A stretch of DNA of 64,000 bases from Rurimicrobium sp040387755 (GTDB taxonomy: Bacteria; Bacteroidota; Bacteroidia; Chitinophagales; Chitinophagaceae). Below, in pieces: positions 50,531 through 59,162 of this stretch. Position 1 is the stretch's first letter, and each line of letters begins with the position of its first letter. The stretch covers positions 1,612,001-1,676,000 of the forward strand of contig JAZKDB010000002.1 in assembly GCA_040387755.1 (NCBI GenBank). The letters run 5' to 3'. The notes beneath the pieces are model-generated. The model worked only from the letters and a program-made list of their open reading frames with translations. It was not told the origin of the DNA and ran no database searches. A program made the position numbers and the translations under genes.

Positions 50531-52018
50531 ATGGGTATAGTATTTCGCCAATCCATAAAAACTTCAATTGTTATTTTAACAGGGTCTGTCATCGGGCTTA
50601 TATTTACCTATTGGCAAACCAAAGTAATGATAAAGACCGAGATTGGCATTTCGAAAAACATCATTTATCTGGCTGTTGTATTGCAAAGTCTAACCATGTT
50701 TGGAGGACCATCAATCCTGCTTACTTTCATTCATCGTTACACAAAAAGCGACCCTAGAAAAGGGGTGCTTTTCAGTACACTACTAAGTATACCATTAATT
50801 ACTACAATTATATTTTGTATTCCCTATTTCCTCCTCCGTCATTGGATTTTATCAAAATATCAGGCTATTGACCAACCGTATTATGATGAGTTTTTTGTTT
50901 GGGTTCCTGTACTTACCTTACTTTGGTCTTACATGACTATTTTTGAATTTTACCTGATTGGCATCATGAAAGCCGCACTTGCAACTTTTATGAAAGAAGT
51001 GGTATTGAAAGTTGCAAACCTTATACTTTTAGCCCTTTTTGCTTTCCAATTCATCAATTTCAGATTTTTTGTCATTGGCTCTGTTCTTTCCTATTCTATT
51101 CCGTTAGCTATTTTGATTTTTTATACAAACCGCGATAGAAAAATCAGACTTTCATTCGATTGGAAACTATTTTCTAAATCCGAAACTAAAGAAATATTTC
51201 ACTTTGGCTGGTACCATATGCTTATAAGTATTGCACTCAATCTTGTCGCATATATTGACCAGCTAATGCTAGCCCCTTTAAGTCAGGAAGGCTCAAGTGT
51301 ACTGGCTGTGTATGGCATTGCAATATTTCTGGTCTCATTTGTGAGCATCCCATATAGGGCGATGCTTAGTGCAGCTATACCAAAATTAAACGAGGCTTTT
51401 ATTGCAAAGGACAATGCTCACTTAGCCCTTCTTTTTAACAGGGCTAACCTAAATATTTTATTGGCAACGGCTTTCTTCGGCATGCTGATTATCTGTAACC
51501 TACACAATGCTGTAGCAATACTACCAAAAGGGTATGAGTCACTAGAGCCTCTATTTTTAATTCTATTCCTAGGTCGCTTAATTGATGTGTCCACCGGACT
51601 AAATCAAGAATTTATAAGCATCACCCCACACTACAAATTTATTTTTTGGGCTGCAACGGTTTATATTGTAATTGCGTTGGTCGGCAATAGAATATTCATC
51701 CCATTATACGGTGTTTATGGCGCTGCATGGGTATCTGCTTTTGGTTTGGCAATTTACAATATTGTAAAGGCCGTTTATTTAAAGAGGAAGTTTGGATTGT
51801 ATCCGCTTGAGAAAAAGGGCCTGATTATTTTCCCTATAGTAGCTGTTACCTATAGTATATCTTATTTGATACCACAATTTACTAATCCTTTTCTTGATGG
51901 ACTTATCCGAACACCAATTGTTGCTATAGTAATGATTGCACTGCTTCTTTGGCTTAAGCCTTCAGATGATGTAAAAGAATATTGGCAAACTGTAAAAAAG
52001 AAAAAAAGATTGTTTTAA
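50531..52018 (+). CDS. wzx: Oligosaccharide flippase (Wzx/MATE-like)
   Basis: 495 residues with about 12-14 hydrophobic helices. IVILTGSVIGLIFTYWQTKVMIKTEIGI at the N terminus, LTMFGGPSILLTFIHRYTKSDPRKGVLFSTLLSIPLI, HFGWYHMLISIALNLVAYIDQLMLAPLS, GVYGAAWVSAFGLAIYNIVKAVYLKRKFG. This is the polysaccharide-biosynthesis (MVF/Wzx) fold that flips lipid-linked glycan units across the inner membrane. Completes the glycan cluster; the substrate is unknown. Confidence 0.87.
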   Translation: MGIVFRQSIKTSIVILTGSVIGLIFTYWQTKVMIKTEIGISKNIIYLAVVLQSLTMFGGPSILLTFIHRYTKSDPRKGVLFSTLLSIPLITTIIFCIPYFLLRHWILSKYQAIDQPYYDEFFVWVPVLTLLWSYMTIFEFYLIGIMKAALATFMKEVVLKVANLILLALFAFQFINFRFFVIGSVLSYSIPLAILIFYTNRDRKIRLSFDWKLFSKSETKEIFHFGWYHMLISIALNLVAYIDQLMLAPLSQEGSSVLAVYGIAIFLVSFVSIPYRAMLSAAIPKLNEAFIAKDNAHLALLFNRANLNILLATAFFGMLIICNLHNAVAILPKGYESLEPLFLILFLGRLIDVSTGLNQEFISITPHYKFIFWAATVYIVIALVGNRIFIPLYGVYGAAWVSAFGLAIYNIVKAVYLKRKFGLYPLEKKGLIIFPIVAVTYSISYLIPQFTNPFLDGLIRTPIVAIVMIALLLWLKPSDDVKEYWQTVKKKKRLF

Positions 52019-52205
52019 ATAAGACAACAAGGCAATATATCCTTTTGATTCAGCATCTTTACACTTGAACACCTTTTAACAGGGCTCTTAATTCCTCTCA
52101 ACAGCTCTAACTTCGAGGTAATCTTAAAGCTATTAAGTTGCTCTTTAGCAAAGGTTAAGTCTTCTTCAGATTTTTCGACCACTAAACTTGAAAGTACTTA
52201 ATACT
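52019..52205 (-). pseudogene. Possible decayed coding fragment
   Basis: On the minus strand a frame of about 60 codons without stop reads VVEKSEEDLTFAKEQLNSFK and then ITSKLELLRGIKSPVKRCSS. It is protein-like and helical in character, but has no ATG and no counterpart beyond its ends. It may be the remnant of a gene lost at the edge of the glycan cluster; nothing more can be said. Confidence 0.25.
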
Positions 52206-52225
52206 TGAAATTTTCAAAACGGATG

Positions 52226-54898
52226 CTACCTAATCAAAGTAATATCTCCCTTCAATAAAACATCCTCATTCTTGCTGTTTTTACCTTTGAGCATATAGTA
52301 GTACGTTCCCAAATCACATTTCACCCCGTTATTATTTCCATCCCAGCCTCTATTAGCATCGCTACTGGTGTATACCATCATACCCCAACGATTATACACC
52401 GAGAATTCAGTAATCATAAAATCACAAATTACTAATGGTTTAATTCTATCATTGATTCCATCATCGTTTGGTGTAAATGCAGATGGTATTTTTACAACCG
52501 TGTTTCCGTCAAAAACCACTAAAATCGTATCCGTCCCTTTACATCCATTTGAGTCCGTTCCTACAATACTAAACAGAGTAGTCCTTTCCGGCCAGACTAC
52601 AGTGGTAGGAGAGGCCACTGTTTCACAGTAAATTTCAGGTGACCAAAGATATGTAGTAGCTCCGCTTGCCCGAAGGGTAGTTTGAGTATTCAAGCAAGAT
52701 ATTTTTTCAGTATTCTCCTGTATTCTAACCAATGGTGCTGGATGTTTGCTAACATTTAAATATGCAGAATCGACACAACCATTAGCATCTCTCCCAACAA
52801 CCAAATATTCTATGCTTTCAGAAATAGTTATAACAGGGTTATTTATATTATAGTTGTTCAATCCCTTTTTAGGAAACCACTCGTAATCAGACGCCCCTGT
52901 TGCAAGTAGCTGTTCTTCTTCATTACCACAACCAGTTATGGCAGGAGGAGTCAGGGTTATAATATTCTTTCTTTTGATTATCTCCAAAGAATCAATACTG
53001 AGGCAACCATAAAAACTAGTTCCTTTGACGTAATATTTTGAGGTCCCATCATACACTAAATTAGTAATAGAATCCGTCGGATTTGTTATTCCTGTGATGG
53101 GTTCCCATTGGTATTTCATTGCGCCTGTTGCATGAAGTTGAATATTTTGACCGACGCAGGCTGTTATGTTTTTTGTCACAACTTCAACTCTAGTTGTATC
53201 AAGATCTACTTTTACAGTTTGATAGTCCTCGCATCCGCTAACATCTGTGACAATAACAGTAAAGGTTGTAGTAGAGTTAATTGTCGCATCAGGAGTCGCT
53301 ATATTAGGATTGTCCAGATAGATTTTTGGCGACCATTTATAATTAACACCTCCTGAAGCTTTAAGTTTTAGCTTACCTAAGCCATTATCATCAATACAAA
53401 TTACGGTGTCCATTGTTACGATGGCAAACTTGTTTGAATTAAGATTGATGGTGTCATAGTCAATACATCCCCTGCTGCTAGTGACGGCCAATACATAGCT
53501 TGTAGGGCCTGCTAAAGAGGCAAGAGGATTGGATATAAACGCATTGCTAAGACCCGCAGCAGGGGTCCACTTATAACTAACACCGCCGCTTCCGTTTAAT
53601 GCAATTATAGCAACGCCGCCCTTAAAACAGAGATTAGTGTCATTTCCTGCATCAGCAAAATTTTCGTCAACAGATATAGTGATAGTATCTTCATCCACAC
53701 AGCCCCGGCTATCTGTAACACTGACAACATAAGATACCGGTGCTAAAATTGTTGCTACAGGATTTGAAATGCTTGGATTACTTAGGCCTGTTGCTGGTGT
53801 CCAGCTATAATAAAGACCTCCTCCAGCATTTAAATTCAAGGATAATCCAGAGCTTACTTTGCAAACAGATGTGTCATTTCCTGCATCTGCAAATCTGTAA
53901 AAGCGTCCAACCTTAATTGATTTAACAGTTGTATCAGAAAAGCCATTGCTATCCACGACAATTAGCTTTACATTATAAGTGCCTACACTGCTATAGGTAT
54001 GAGATGGATTCTTTAAATTAGATTTTCCCCCATCGCCAAAGTCCCAAAACCACAATTTGATTGCGGTAGAGGTAATTGTACTTAAATCCGTAAACTGCAT
54101 TGCAAAACATGATGTAGCGCTGTCTTTGAAGTTAGCATTAATAATATTGGTTGGTGCAACAAAATCACAATAATCCAAAACCTCAGAACTAGACAACGCT
54201 CTTTTATAAATACGTACCTCATCCATTACCCCTTTGAACCAATAAGGATACGTGGCGTTATTCACACGGCCTAAAAAAATATCATCAATGTTCTTTCCAA
54301 TTGCTGCCCCACCTTTGAATTTATGTCTTAAAATGCCATTTACATAAGCCTTTGCTGTATCTCCATTAAATGTAAAAACTACACAATCCCAATTATTTGA
54401 AATGATATACGGTTTTGTATCTGCAATACCAAAAGGATAAGAGCCACCACAAAATCCAGTATAGTCTTGTGTACCTGTATCAAAACGTGAACATCCAGCT
54501 GATGGACTGGAAAACCTTATTCCATAATTACCGGATATAAAATCAGTTTTCCCTTTAGCGATTAAAGAATTTCCAAAGCATATGCCTCTGTAAAACCCTT
54601 GAACCTTAACCTTTACACACAAGCTTATATTCGTATCTACTTGCAGAGATACACTATTTGCAATTTCCATATAATTGCTTGAACCATTAAACGAATAAGC
54701 ACAATTAGCTCGCCCTGAAGCATCGGTGGTAAGTGTGGCACCAAAATTTGTCGCATGATTACTATTGCCACTCATATCCAAAGTATTTCCATTAAAGGGC
54801 AAATAGAGAACTAAGCCAGAAGAAAGACTGCCTTGTGCCGCAATGTTTTGAGCAAAACACAAAAGACTAAATATAAAAAAAATAGACCTGCATTTCAT
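52226..54898 (-). CDS. Large secreted LamG-PKD protein with T9SS type B sorting domain
   Basis: 890 residues. Signal peptide 1-21 (ends IAAQ). LamG module about 25-245 (SSGLVLYLPFNGNTLDMSGNSNHATNFGATL ... FKGVMDEVRIYKRALSSSEV), paralogous to that at 44299. One PKD domain about 255-330 (IKLWFWDFGDGGKSNLKNPSHTYSSVGTYNVKLIVVD). Then about six Ig/gliding-type repeats (YSWTPATGLSNPSISNPVATILAPVSYVVSVTDSRGC and variants). C-terminal VKIPSAFTPNDDGINDRIKPL ... YNRWGMMVYTSSDANRGWDGNNNG ... YYMLKGKNSKNEDVLLKGDITLIR is the T9SS type B domain. Likely a surface adhesin (inferred). Confidence 0.9.
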   Translation of the reverse strand: MKCRSIFFIFSLLCFAQNIAAQGSLSSGLVLYLPFNGNTLDMSGNSNHATNFGATLTTDASGRANCAYSFNGSSNYMEIANSVSLQVDTNISLCVKVKVQGFYRGICFGNSLIAKGKTDFISGNYGIRFSSPSAGCSRFDTGTQDYTGFCGGSYPFGIADTKPYIISNNWDCVVFTFNGDTAKAYVNGILRHKFKGGAAIGKNIDDIFLGRVNNATYPYWFKGVMDEVRIYKRALSSSEVLDYCDFVAPTNIINANFKDSATSCFAMQFTDLSTITSTAIKLWFWDFGDGGKSNLKNPSHTYSSVGTYNVKLIVVDSNGFSDTTVKSIKVGRFYRFADAGNDTSVCKVSSGLSLNLNAGGGLYYSWTPATGLSNPSISNPVATILAPVSYVVSVTDSRGCVDEDTITISVDENFADAGNDTNLCFKGGVAIIALNGSGGVSYKWTPAAGLSNAFISNPLASLAGPTSYVLAVTSSRGCIDYDTINLNSNKFAIVTMDTVICIDDNGLGKLKLKASGGVNYKWSPKIYLDNPNIATPDATINSTTTFTVIVTDVSGCEDYQTVKVDLDTTRVEVVTKNITACVGQNIQLHATGAMKYQWEPITGITNPTDSITNLVYDGTSKYYVKGTSFYGCLSIDSLEIIKRKNIITLTPPAITGCGNEEEQLLATGASDYEWFPKKGLNNYNINNPVITISESIEYLVVGRDANGCVDSAYLNVSKHPAPLVRIQENTEKISCLNTQTTLRASGATTYLWSPEIYCETVASPTTVVWPERTTLFSIVGTDSNGCKGTDTILVVFDGNTVVKIPSAFTPNDDGINDRIKPLVICDFMITEFSVYNRWGMMVYTSSDANRGWDGNNNGVKCDLGTYYYMLKGKNSKNEDVLLKGDITLIR

Positions 54899-55088
54899 TA
54901 TTTAAAAAATTTAATATCAGATTTGTAAAGCAACAACATTATAAAATTTTCAACATGACTTATTTCACCAACGGTATATCTTACTTTATTAAAGGTAGTT
55001 TATACAAATTTTTAAGCTGTTTCATCATGTTTGGCATCCTGCTATTCCAGTATTTTTATTATTGATGCAGGCAGAAGAATTAATTTTT

Positions 55089-55096
55089 TACTTTTG
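55089..55096 (+). promoter_or_regulatory. -7 element (TACTTTTG) of the nfu promoter
   Basis: TACTTTTG(C) lies 21 bases before the ATG at 55118; TTG at 55062-55064 is a distant possible -33. Confidence 0.6.
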
Positions 55097-55117
55097 CTCT
55101 AATAAAAATTAGAAGAG

Positions 55118-55708
55118 ATGTTGAAAACAGGAAATACCGTGGTGAGCATTTATACAGAAATGACACCCAACCCGGAAACAATGAAATTTGTGGCCAATAA
55201 ATTACTATATGCTGGTAAAAGCATCGATTTTCAGGATGAATCGACTGCTGGTCCTTCTCCTTTAGCCAAAGAATTGTTTGCCTTTCCCTTTATCCGTAGT
55301 GTTTTTATTGCCAGCAACTTTGTGACACTTACCAAAACTGCCGAAACTCAATGGGATGAGGTAATACCTACTATCCGCGAATTTTTAAAGGAATTTTTGG
55401 AAAGCGACAAAGTAATCATCAACGAAAATGAAATTGTTGCGGCCAAAAACGATAATACTATTAACGCTGACGATACAGATGTAGTTGTTCGCATTAAAGA
55501 ACTTTTGGAAAATTATGTAAAGCCTGCGGTAGAAATGGATGGTGGAGCAATCAGTTTCAGAGGTTATAATAATGGCGTTGTGTCATTGATGCTGCAAGGC
55601 TCTTGCTCAGGATGCCCTTCATCGATGATTACCTTGAAGTCCGGAATAGAAGGAATGATGAAGCGTATGATACCAGAGGTGACCGAAGTGGTTGCTGAAG
55701 CCGAATAA
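55118..55708 (+). CDS. nfu: Nfu-type iron-sulfur cluster carrier
   Basis: 196 residues. N-terminal Nfu_N domain (about 10-95: TEMTPNPETMKFVANKLLYAGKSIDF, AGPSPLAKELFAFPFIRSVFIASNFVTLTK) and C-terminal NifU domain (about 125-192: VKPAVEMDGGAISFRGYNNGVVSLMLQGSCSGCPSSMITLKSGIEGMM) with the cluster-binding Cys163 and Cys166. Delivers [4Fe-4S] clusters to client enzymes. Monocistronic with own promoter and terminator. Confidence 0.94.
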   Translation: MLKTGNTVVSIYTEMTPNPETMKFVANKLLYAGKSIDFQDESTAGPSPLAKELFAFPFIRSVFIASNFVTLTKTAETQWDEVIPTIREFLKEFLESDKVIINENEIVAAKNDNTINADDTDVVVRIKELLENYVKPAVEMDGGAISFRGYNNGVVSLMLQGSCSGCPSSMITLKSGIEGMMKRMIPEVTEVVAEAE

Positions 55709-55727
55709 AACATTTTCACCCTTTGCC

Positions 55728-55760
55728 AAAGCCTGAAATCAGAACTTGATTTCAGGCTTT
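55728..55760. terminator. Terminator between nfu and the convergent thioredoxin-fold gene
   Basis: AAAGCCTGAAATCA / TGATTTCAGGCTTT, 5-base loop, 14-base stem followed by a T run on plus. Confidence 0.92.
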
Positions 55761-55762
55761 TT

Positions 55763-56287
55763 TTATTCTTTTAGTTTTGATAGGTTGCCGGTTAATTCCT
55801 CAACATTTTTCAGATTGCTCAATATTACAGACAGCTTTTTGTCTTTGTTGTAGATAACAGCAAAAGGCACCGAATCTGTTCTAAAATATGAGCCAAGAAA
55901 AAAACTGAAATCCTGCCCAACTGTTATTTGCTCAAAATCAAGGAGCTTATTCGCCTGAACAAATGCCTGGATATCCTTAAGTGGAGCAGGAGTAGAAACC
56001 ATACAAAGATTCACAGAGTCAAAAGCAGAAATATGCTCAATAACTGATTGTGACAGTTCTGCACAATGACTGCAATCTGGGCTGAATAAAAGGAAAACGG
56101 TTGGTCTGCTATTATTGATGGTCTTGGTCTCTACAATTGTTTGTCCGTCCAGCAAAAGAATTTGAAATGAAGGTAATTGGCTTCCGATTGCCGGCATATG
56201 TTGACTGACCGACTTTTTTGAAGACTGAGCCAGACTTTCGGTAACAAAAAAGCAAAACAAAAATATACGGAGCAGCCTGAATTTCAT
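55763..56287 (-). CDS. Secreted thioredoxin-fold protein with CSHC motif
   Basis: 174 residues. Signal peptide 1-20 (MKFRLLRIFLFCFFVTESLAQ). IGSQLPSFQILLLDGQTIVETKTI, then PTVFLLFSPDCSHCAELSQSVIEHI (CxxC, about residues 65-90), then SVPFAVIYNKDKKLSVIL with the cis-Pro region. It is an AhpC/TlpA-like periplasmic thiol protein, similar in design to the one at 3985-4581. Last gene of a three-gene minus-strand operon with gaps of 8 and 10 bases. Confidence 0.78.
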   Translation of the reverse strand: MKFRLLRIFLFCFFVTESLAQSSKKSVSQHMPAIGSQLPSFQILLLDGQTIVETKTINNSRPTVFLLFSPDCSHCAELSQSVIEHISAFDSVNLCMVSTPAPLKDIQAFVQANKLLDFEQITVGQDFSFFLGSYFRTDSVPFAVIYNKDKKLSVILSNLKNVEELTGNLSKLKE

Positions 56288-56295
56288 TGCCGGTA

Positions 56296-56808
56296 TTATT
56301 TAAACCAACTACTGTACTTCAAATAGTTATTGGCAATCCGCTCTACCTCTCCCTTCATCAGTTCAGGACTTACATCTTTCACCTTTTTGGCAGGCACTCC
56401 GGCATAAATACTTCCTGGTGGCACAACGGTACCTTCTAACACTACTGCTCCCGCTGCAATGATACTACCGGTGCCAATATGGGCATTGTCCATTACAATT
56501 GCACCCATTCCGATAAGGACATTGTCTTCCACCACACAGCCATGCACAATTGCATTGTGTCCTACTGAAACACTATTACCCAATATAGTTTCAGTTTTTT
56601 CGAAAGTACAATGAACACAAGCGCCATCCTGAATGTTCACTTTATTGCCCATTCTGATTTTATTGACATCTCCCCGAACCACTGCATTGAACCAAATACT
56701 GCAATTACTGCCCATTTGCACATCCCCAACAATAGTCGCATTAGGTGCAACAAAACAATCATCAGGAATCTGAGGCATTATACCATTGACAGGGAGAATA
56801 ACAGACAT
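56296..56808 (-). CDS. Gamma-carbonic anhydrase family protein (hexapeptide repeat)
   Basis: 170 residues, left-handed beta-helix built from hexapeptides (CFVAPNATIVGDVQMGSNCSIWFNAVVRGDVNKIRMGNKVNIQDGACVHC). The three zinc-type histidines are present as His66, His84 and His89 (VHCT, VGHNAIVHG). Ends with SIYAGVPAKKVKDVSPE and a helical tail. Family members include YrdA/PaaY-like proteins, whose carbonic anhydrase activity varies; the reaction here is not certain. Confidence 0.88.
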   Translation of the reverse strand: MSVILPVNGIMPQIPDDCFVAPNATIVGDVQMGSNCSIWFNAVVRGDVNKIRMGNKVNIQDGACVHCTFEKTETILGNSVSVGHNAIVHGCVVEDNVLIGMGAIVMDNAHIGTGSIIAAGAVVLEGTVVPPGSIYAGVPAKKVKDVSPELMKGEVERIANNYLKYSSWFK

Positions 56809-56818
56809 AGATTAAAAA

Positions 56819-57538
56819 TTATTTACTCCAAAGATTATATTTCACAATACACCATATTGCTCTAAAGCCGTCACGCCAGCCTATTTTCTTGCCTTCTTCA
56901 TAAGTACGGCCATAATAAGAGATGCCTACTTCGTAAATGCGGACTTTAGGCACACGGCTCAATTTTGCCGTTACCTCAGGCTCAAAGCCAAAGCGTTTTT
57001 CCTTAAGATTAAGATTTTGAATTACATCCCTGCGGCATAATTTATAGCAGGTTTCCATATCTGTAAGATTAAGATTGGTGAGCATATTGCTCATCATTGT
57101 CAACATCTTATTGCCGATTGAATGCCAGAAAAACAGAATCCTGTGAGGATTACCTCCCATAAAGCGTGAGCCATATACCACATCTGCAAAGCCATCCAAA
57201 ATCGGTTGCAATAACAAGTTAAATTCATTAGGGTCATATTCAAGATCTGCATCCTGTATAATGACATACTCTCCTGTGGCCTTGCTAATACCAGTGTGTA
57301 AAGCCGCGCCTTTCCCCTGATTAACCTCATGCTTGTAATAACTTATGGGCAAATCAGGATTTGCATTTTTATACGCCAGAATTGCTTCCTCAGTATTGTC
57401 TTTTGAACAGTCATTAACAATAATGACTTCCTTTTGGATACCCTGAATTAAGTTAACCGCCTTCACTTTATTAAGAATATTGTGAATGGTGGCACCCTCA
57501 TTATATGCAGGAATAACTATTGAAAGAGTAAGGCTCAT
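56819..57538 (-). CDS. Glycosyltransferase family 2, DPM1-like
   Basis: 239 residues from ATG 57538, which gives MSLTLSIVIPAYNEGATIHN; the upstream in-frame extension to 57568 is not supported. GT-A fold with VIIVNDCSKDNTEEAI, YYKHEVNQGKGAALHTGISKATGEYVIIQDADLEYDPNEF (DxD), YGSRFMGG, LTDMETCYKLCRRDVI, RFGFEPEVTAKLSR. Transfers a sugar from a nucleotide donor, probably to polyprenyl phosphate. First gene of the operon with the gamma-carbonic anhydrase and thioredoxin-fold genes. Confidence 0.9.
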   Translation of the reverse strand: MSLTLSIVIPAYNEGATIHNILNKVKAVNLIQGIQKEVIIVNDCSKDNTEEAILAYKNANPDLPISYYKHEVNQGKGAALHTGISKATGEYVIIQDADLEYDPNEFNLLLQPILDGFADVVYGSRFMGGNPHRILFFWHSIGNKMLTMMSNMLTNLNLTDMETCYKLCRRDVIQNLNLKEKRFGFEPEVTAKLSRVPKVRIYEVGISYYGRTYEEGKKIGWRDGFRAIWCIVKYNLWSK

Positions 57539-57602
57539 AGATAATAAAATCGTTAAATTTGGCTGCAATTTACAACATAGTAAGCATTCCGTTAAACTTG
57601 TT

Positions 57603-57610
57603 TATTTTTG
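57603..57610 (+). promoter_or_regulatory. -7 element (TATTTTTG) of the thyA promoter
   Basis: TTTATTTTTGCGC sits just before the ATG at 57618, implying a very short leader. It rules out the long upstream extension to 57486. Confidence 0.6.
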
Positions 57611-57617
57611 CGCACAA

Positions 57618-58412
57618 ATGCAGCAATACCATCAACTACTCCAACACATTCTCGACAATGGTGTTGAAAAGCAAGACCGTACAGGCACTGGCACCATAAG
57701 TGTGTTTGGTTATCAGATGAGATTTGACTTATCCAAAGGCTTTCCGATGGTCACCACCAAAAAATTGCACCTTAAATCAATCATTTATGAGCTGCTTTGG
57801 TTTTTGAAAGGTGATACCAATATTGCTTATCTTAAAGAAAACGGGGTGAGCATTTGGGACGAATGGGCTAATGAAAATGGAGACCTTGGCCCTGTATATG
57901 GACATCAATGGCGAAGCTGGACAGGAGCGGACGGGCAAATTTTTGACCAGATTAAAGATGTGCTGAACCAACTCAAAACCAATCCAGACAGCCGCAGAAT
58001 GATTATCAACGCATGGAATGTTGCCGATTTGCCCAAAATGGCTTTAAGCCCTTGCCATGCACTGTTTCAATTTTATGTAGCTAATGGAAAACTAAGTTGC
58101 CAACTATATCAGCGCAGTGCAGATACTTTTTTGGGCGTGCCTTTTAATATTGCTTCATATGCTTTGCTGACCATGATGATGGCTCAGGTAAGTGGTCTTG
58201 AGCCAGGAGAATTCATCCATACTTTTGGAGATGTACATCTTTATAGCAACCATATTGAACAAGCCAGATTACAATTAACCAGGGAACCTTTTCCTTTGCC
58301 TGTACTTAAGTTAAACCCCGAAATAAAAGACCTATTCGATTTTAAATTCGAAGATTTTACTTTAGAAAATTATCAGTCTCACCCCCATATTAAGGCACCG
58401 GTGGCGATTTAA
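57618..58412 (+). CDS. thyA: Thymidylate synthase
   Basis: 264 residues, the same length as E. coli ThyA. Converts dUMP to dTMP using methylene-tetrahydrofolate, producing dihydrofolate that FolA (785-1285) recycles. QDRTGTGTISVFGYQMRFDL, FPMVTTKKLHLKSIIYELLWFLKGDTN, GPVYGHQWRSW, DSRRMIINAWNVADLPKMALSPCHALFQFY with catalytic Cys146, QLYQRSADTFLGVPFNIASYALL, HTFGDVHLYSNHIEQARLQL. Confidence 0.97.
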   Translation: MQQYHQLLQHILDNGVEKQDRTGTGTISVFGYQMRFDLSKGFPMVTTKKLHLKSIIYELLWFLKGDTNIAYLKENGVSIWDEWANENGDLGPVYGHQWRSWTGADGQIFDQIKDVLNQLKTNPDSRRMIINAWNVADLPKMALSPCHALFQFYVANGKLSCQLYQRSADTFLGVPFNIASYALLTMMMAQVSGLEPGEFIHTFGDVHLYSNHIEQARLQLTREPFPLPVLKLNPEIKDLFDFKFEDFTLENYQSHPHIKAPVAI

Positions 58413-58445
58413 ATATTCACATCATTATAAAAAAACAAACAGCAA

Positions 58446-59144
58446 ATGAGTATCAATAAAGTAGTAGCTAATGCAGATGTTGCAGTGAGTGATATACAAG
58501 ATGGAGCAACCGTTATGTTTGGTGGCTTTGGATTGTGCGGGCTACCCGAAAATTGTATTAGTGCTTTAGTTAAAAAAGGCACGACAAATCTAACATGTAT
58601 CTCCAACAATGCCGGAGTAGACGATTTTGGCATCGGGCTGATGTTGCACAAAAAGCAAGTGAAGAAAATGATTGCTTCATATGTAGGCGAGAATGCAGAA
58701 TTTGAACGTCAATTATTAAGTGGGGAACTTGAAGTGGAGTTAATTCCACAGGGGACTCTGGCTACGCGTTGCTTAATTGCAGGCTATGGCATCCCCTTTG
58801 TACCTGTATTGGCTGGTGTGGGAACAGAAGTCGCTATTGGCAAAGAAACAGTAGTGCGTAATGGAAAAGAATACCTTATTGAAGAGGCTTTTGATGCTGA
58901 ATTTGCCATTGTCAAAGCATGGAAAGGGGACACGATGGGCAATCTTATTTTCAAAGACACTGCACGCAATTTTAATCCACTGATGGCCATGGCTGGTAAA
59001 ACGACTATTGCAGAGGTTGAAGAATTAGTGCAGCCAGGGGAGCTGGACCCCAATATGATTCATACGCCCGGCATTTATGTGCATCGTATTTTTCAGGGTA
59101 GTAATTATGAGAAAAGAATTGAGCAGCGTACAGTGAGGAAATAA
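58446..59144 (+). CDS. scoA: 3-oxoacid CoA-transferase subunit A
   Basis: 232 residues. VMFGGFGLCGLPENCISALVKKG, ISNNAGVDDFGIGLMLHKKQVKKMIASYVGENAEFERQLLSGELEVELIPQGTLATRCLIAGYGIPFVPVLAGVGT, KAWKGDTMGNLIFKDTARNFNPLMAMAGKTTIAEVEELV. With subunit B it moves CoA from succinyl-CoA to acetoacetate or a similar 3-oxoacid. The partner gene follows after 465 bases, separated by a pseudogene. Confidence 0.96.
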   Translation: MSINKVVANADVAVSDIQDGATVMFGGFGLCGLPENCISALVKKGTTNLTCISNNAGVDDFGIGLMLHKKQVKKMIASYVGENAEFERQLLSGELEVELIPQGTLATRCLIAGYGIPFVPVLAGVGTEVAIGKETVVRNGKEYLIEEAFDAEFAIVKAWKGDTMGNLIFKDTARNFNPLMAMAGKTTIAEVEELVQPGELDPNMIHTPGIYVHRIFQGSNYEKRIEQRTVRK

Positions 59145-59162
59145 GTTAATTGAGTAAAGGTG

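Noticed and set aside
57486..57617. N-terminal extension of thyA
   Set aside because: The thyA promoter -7 element and the divergent glycosyltransferase start lie in it; ATG 57618 gives the standard 264-residue enzyme.
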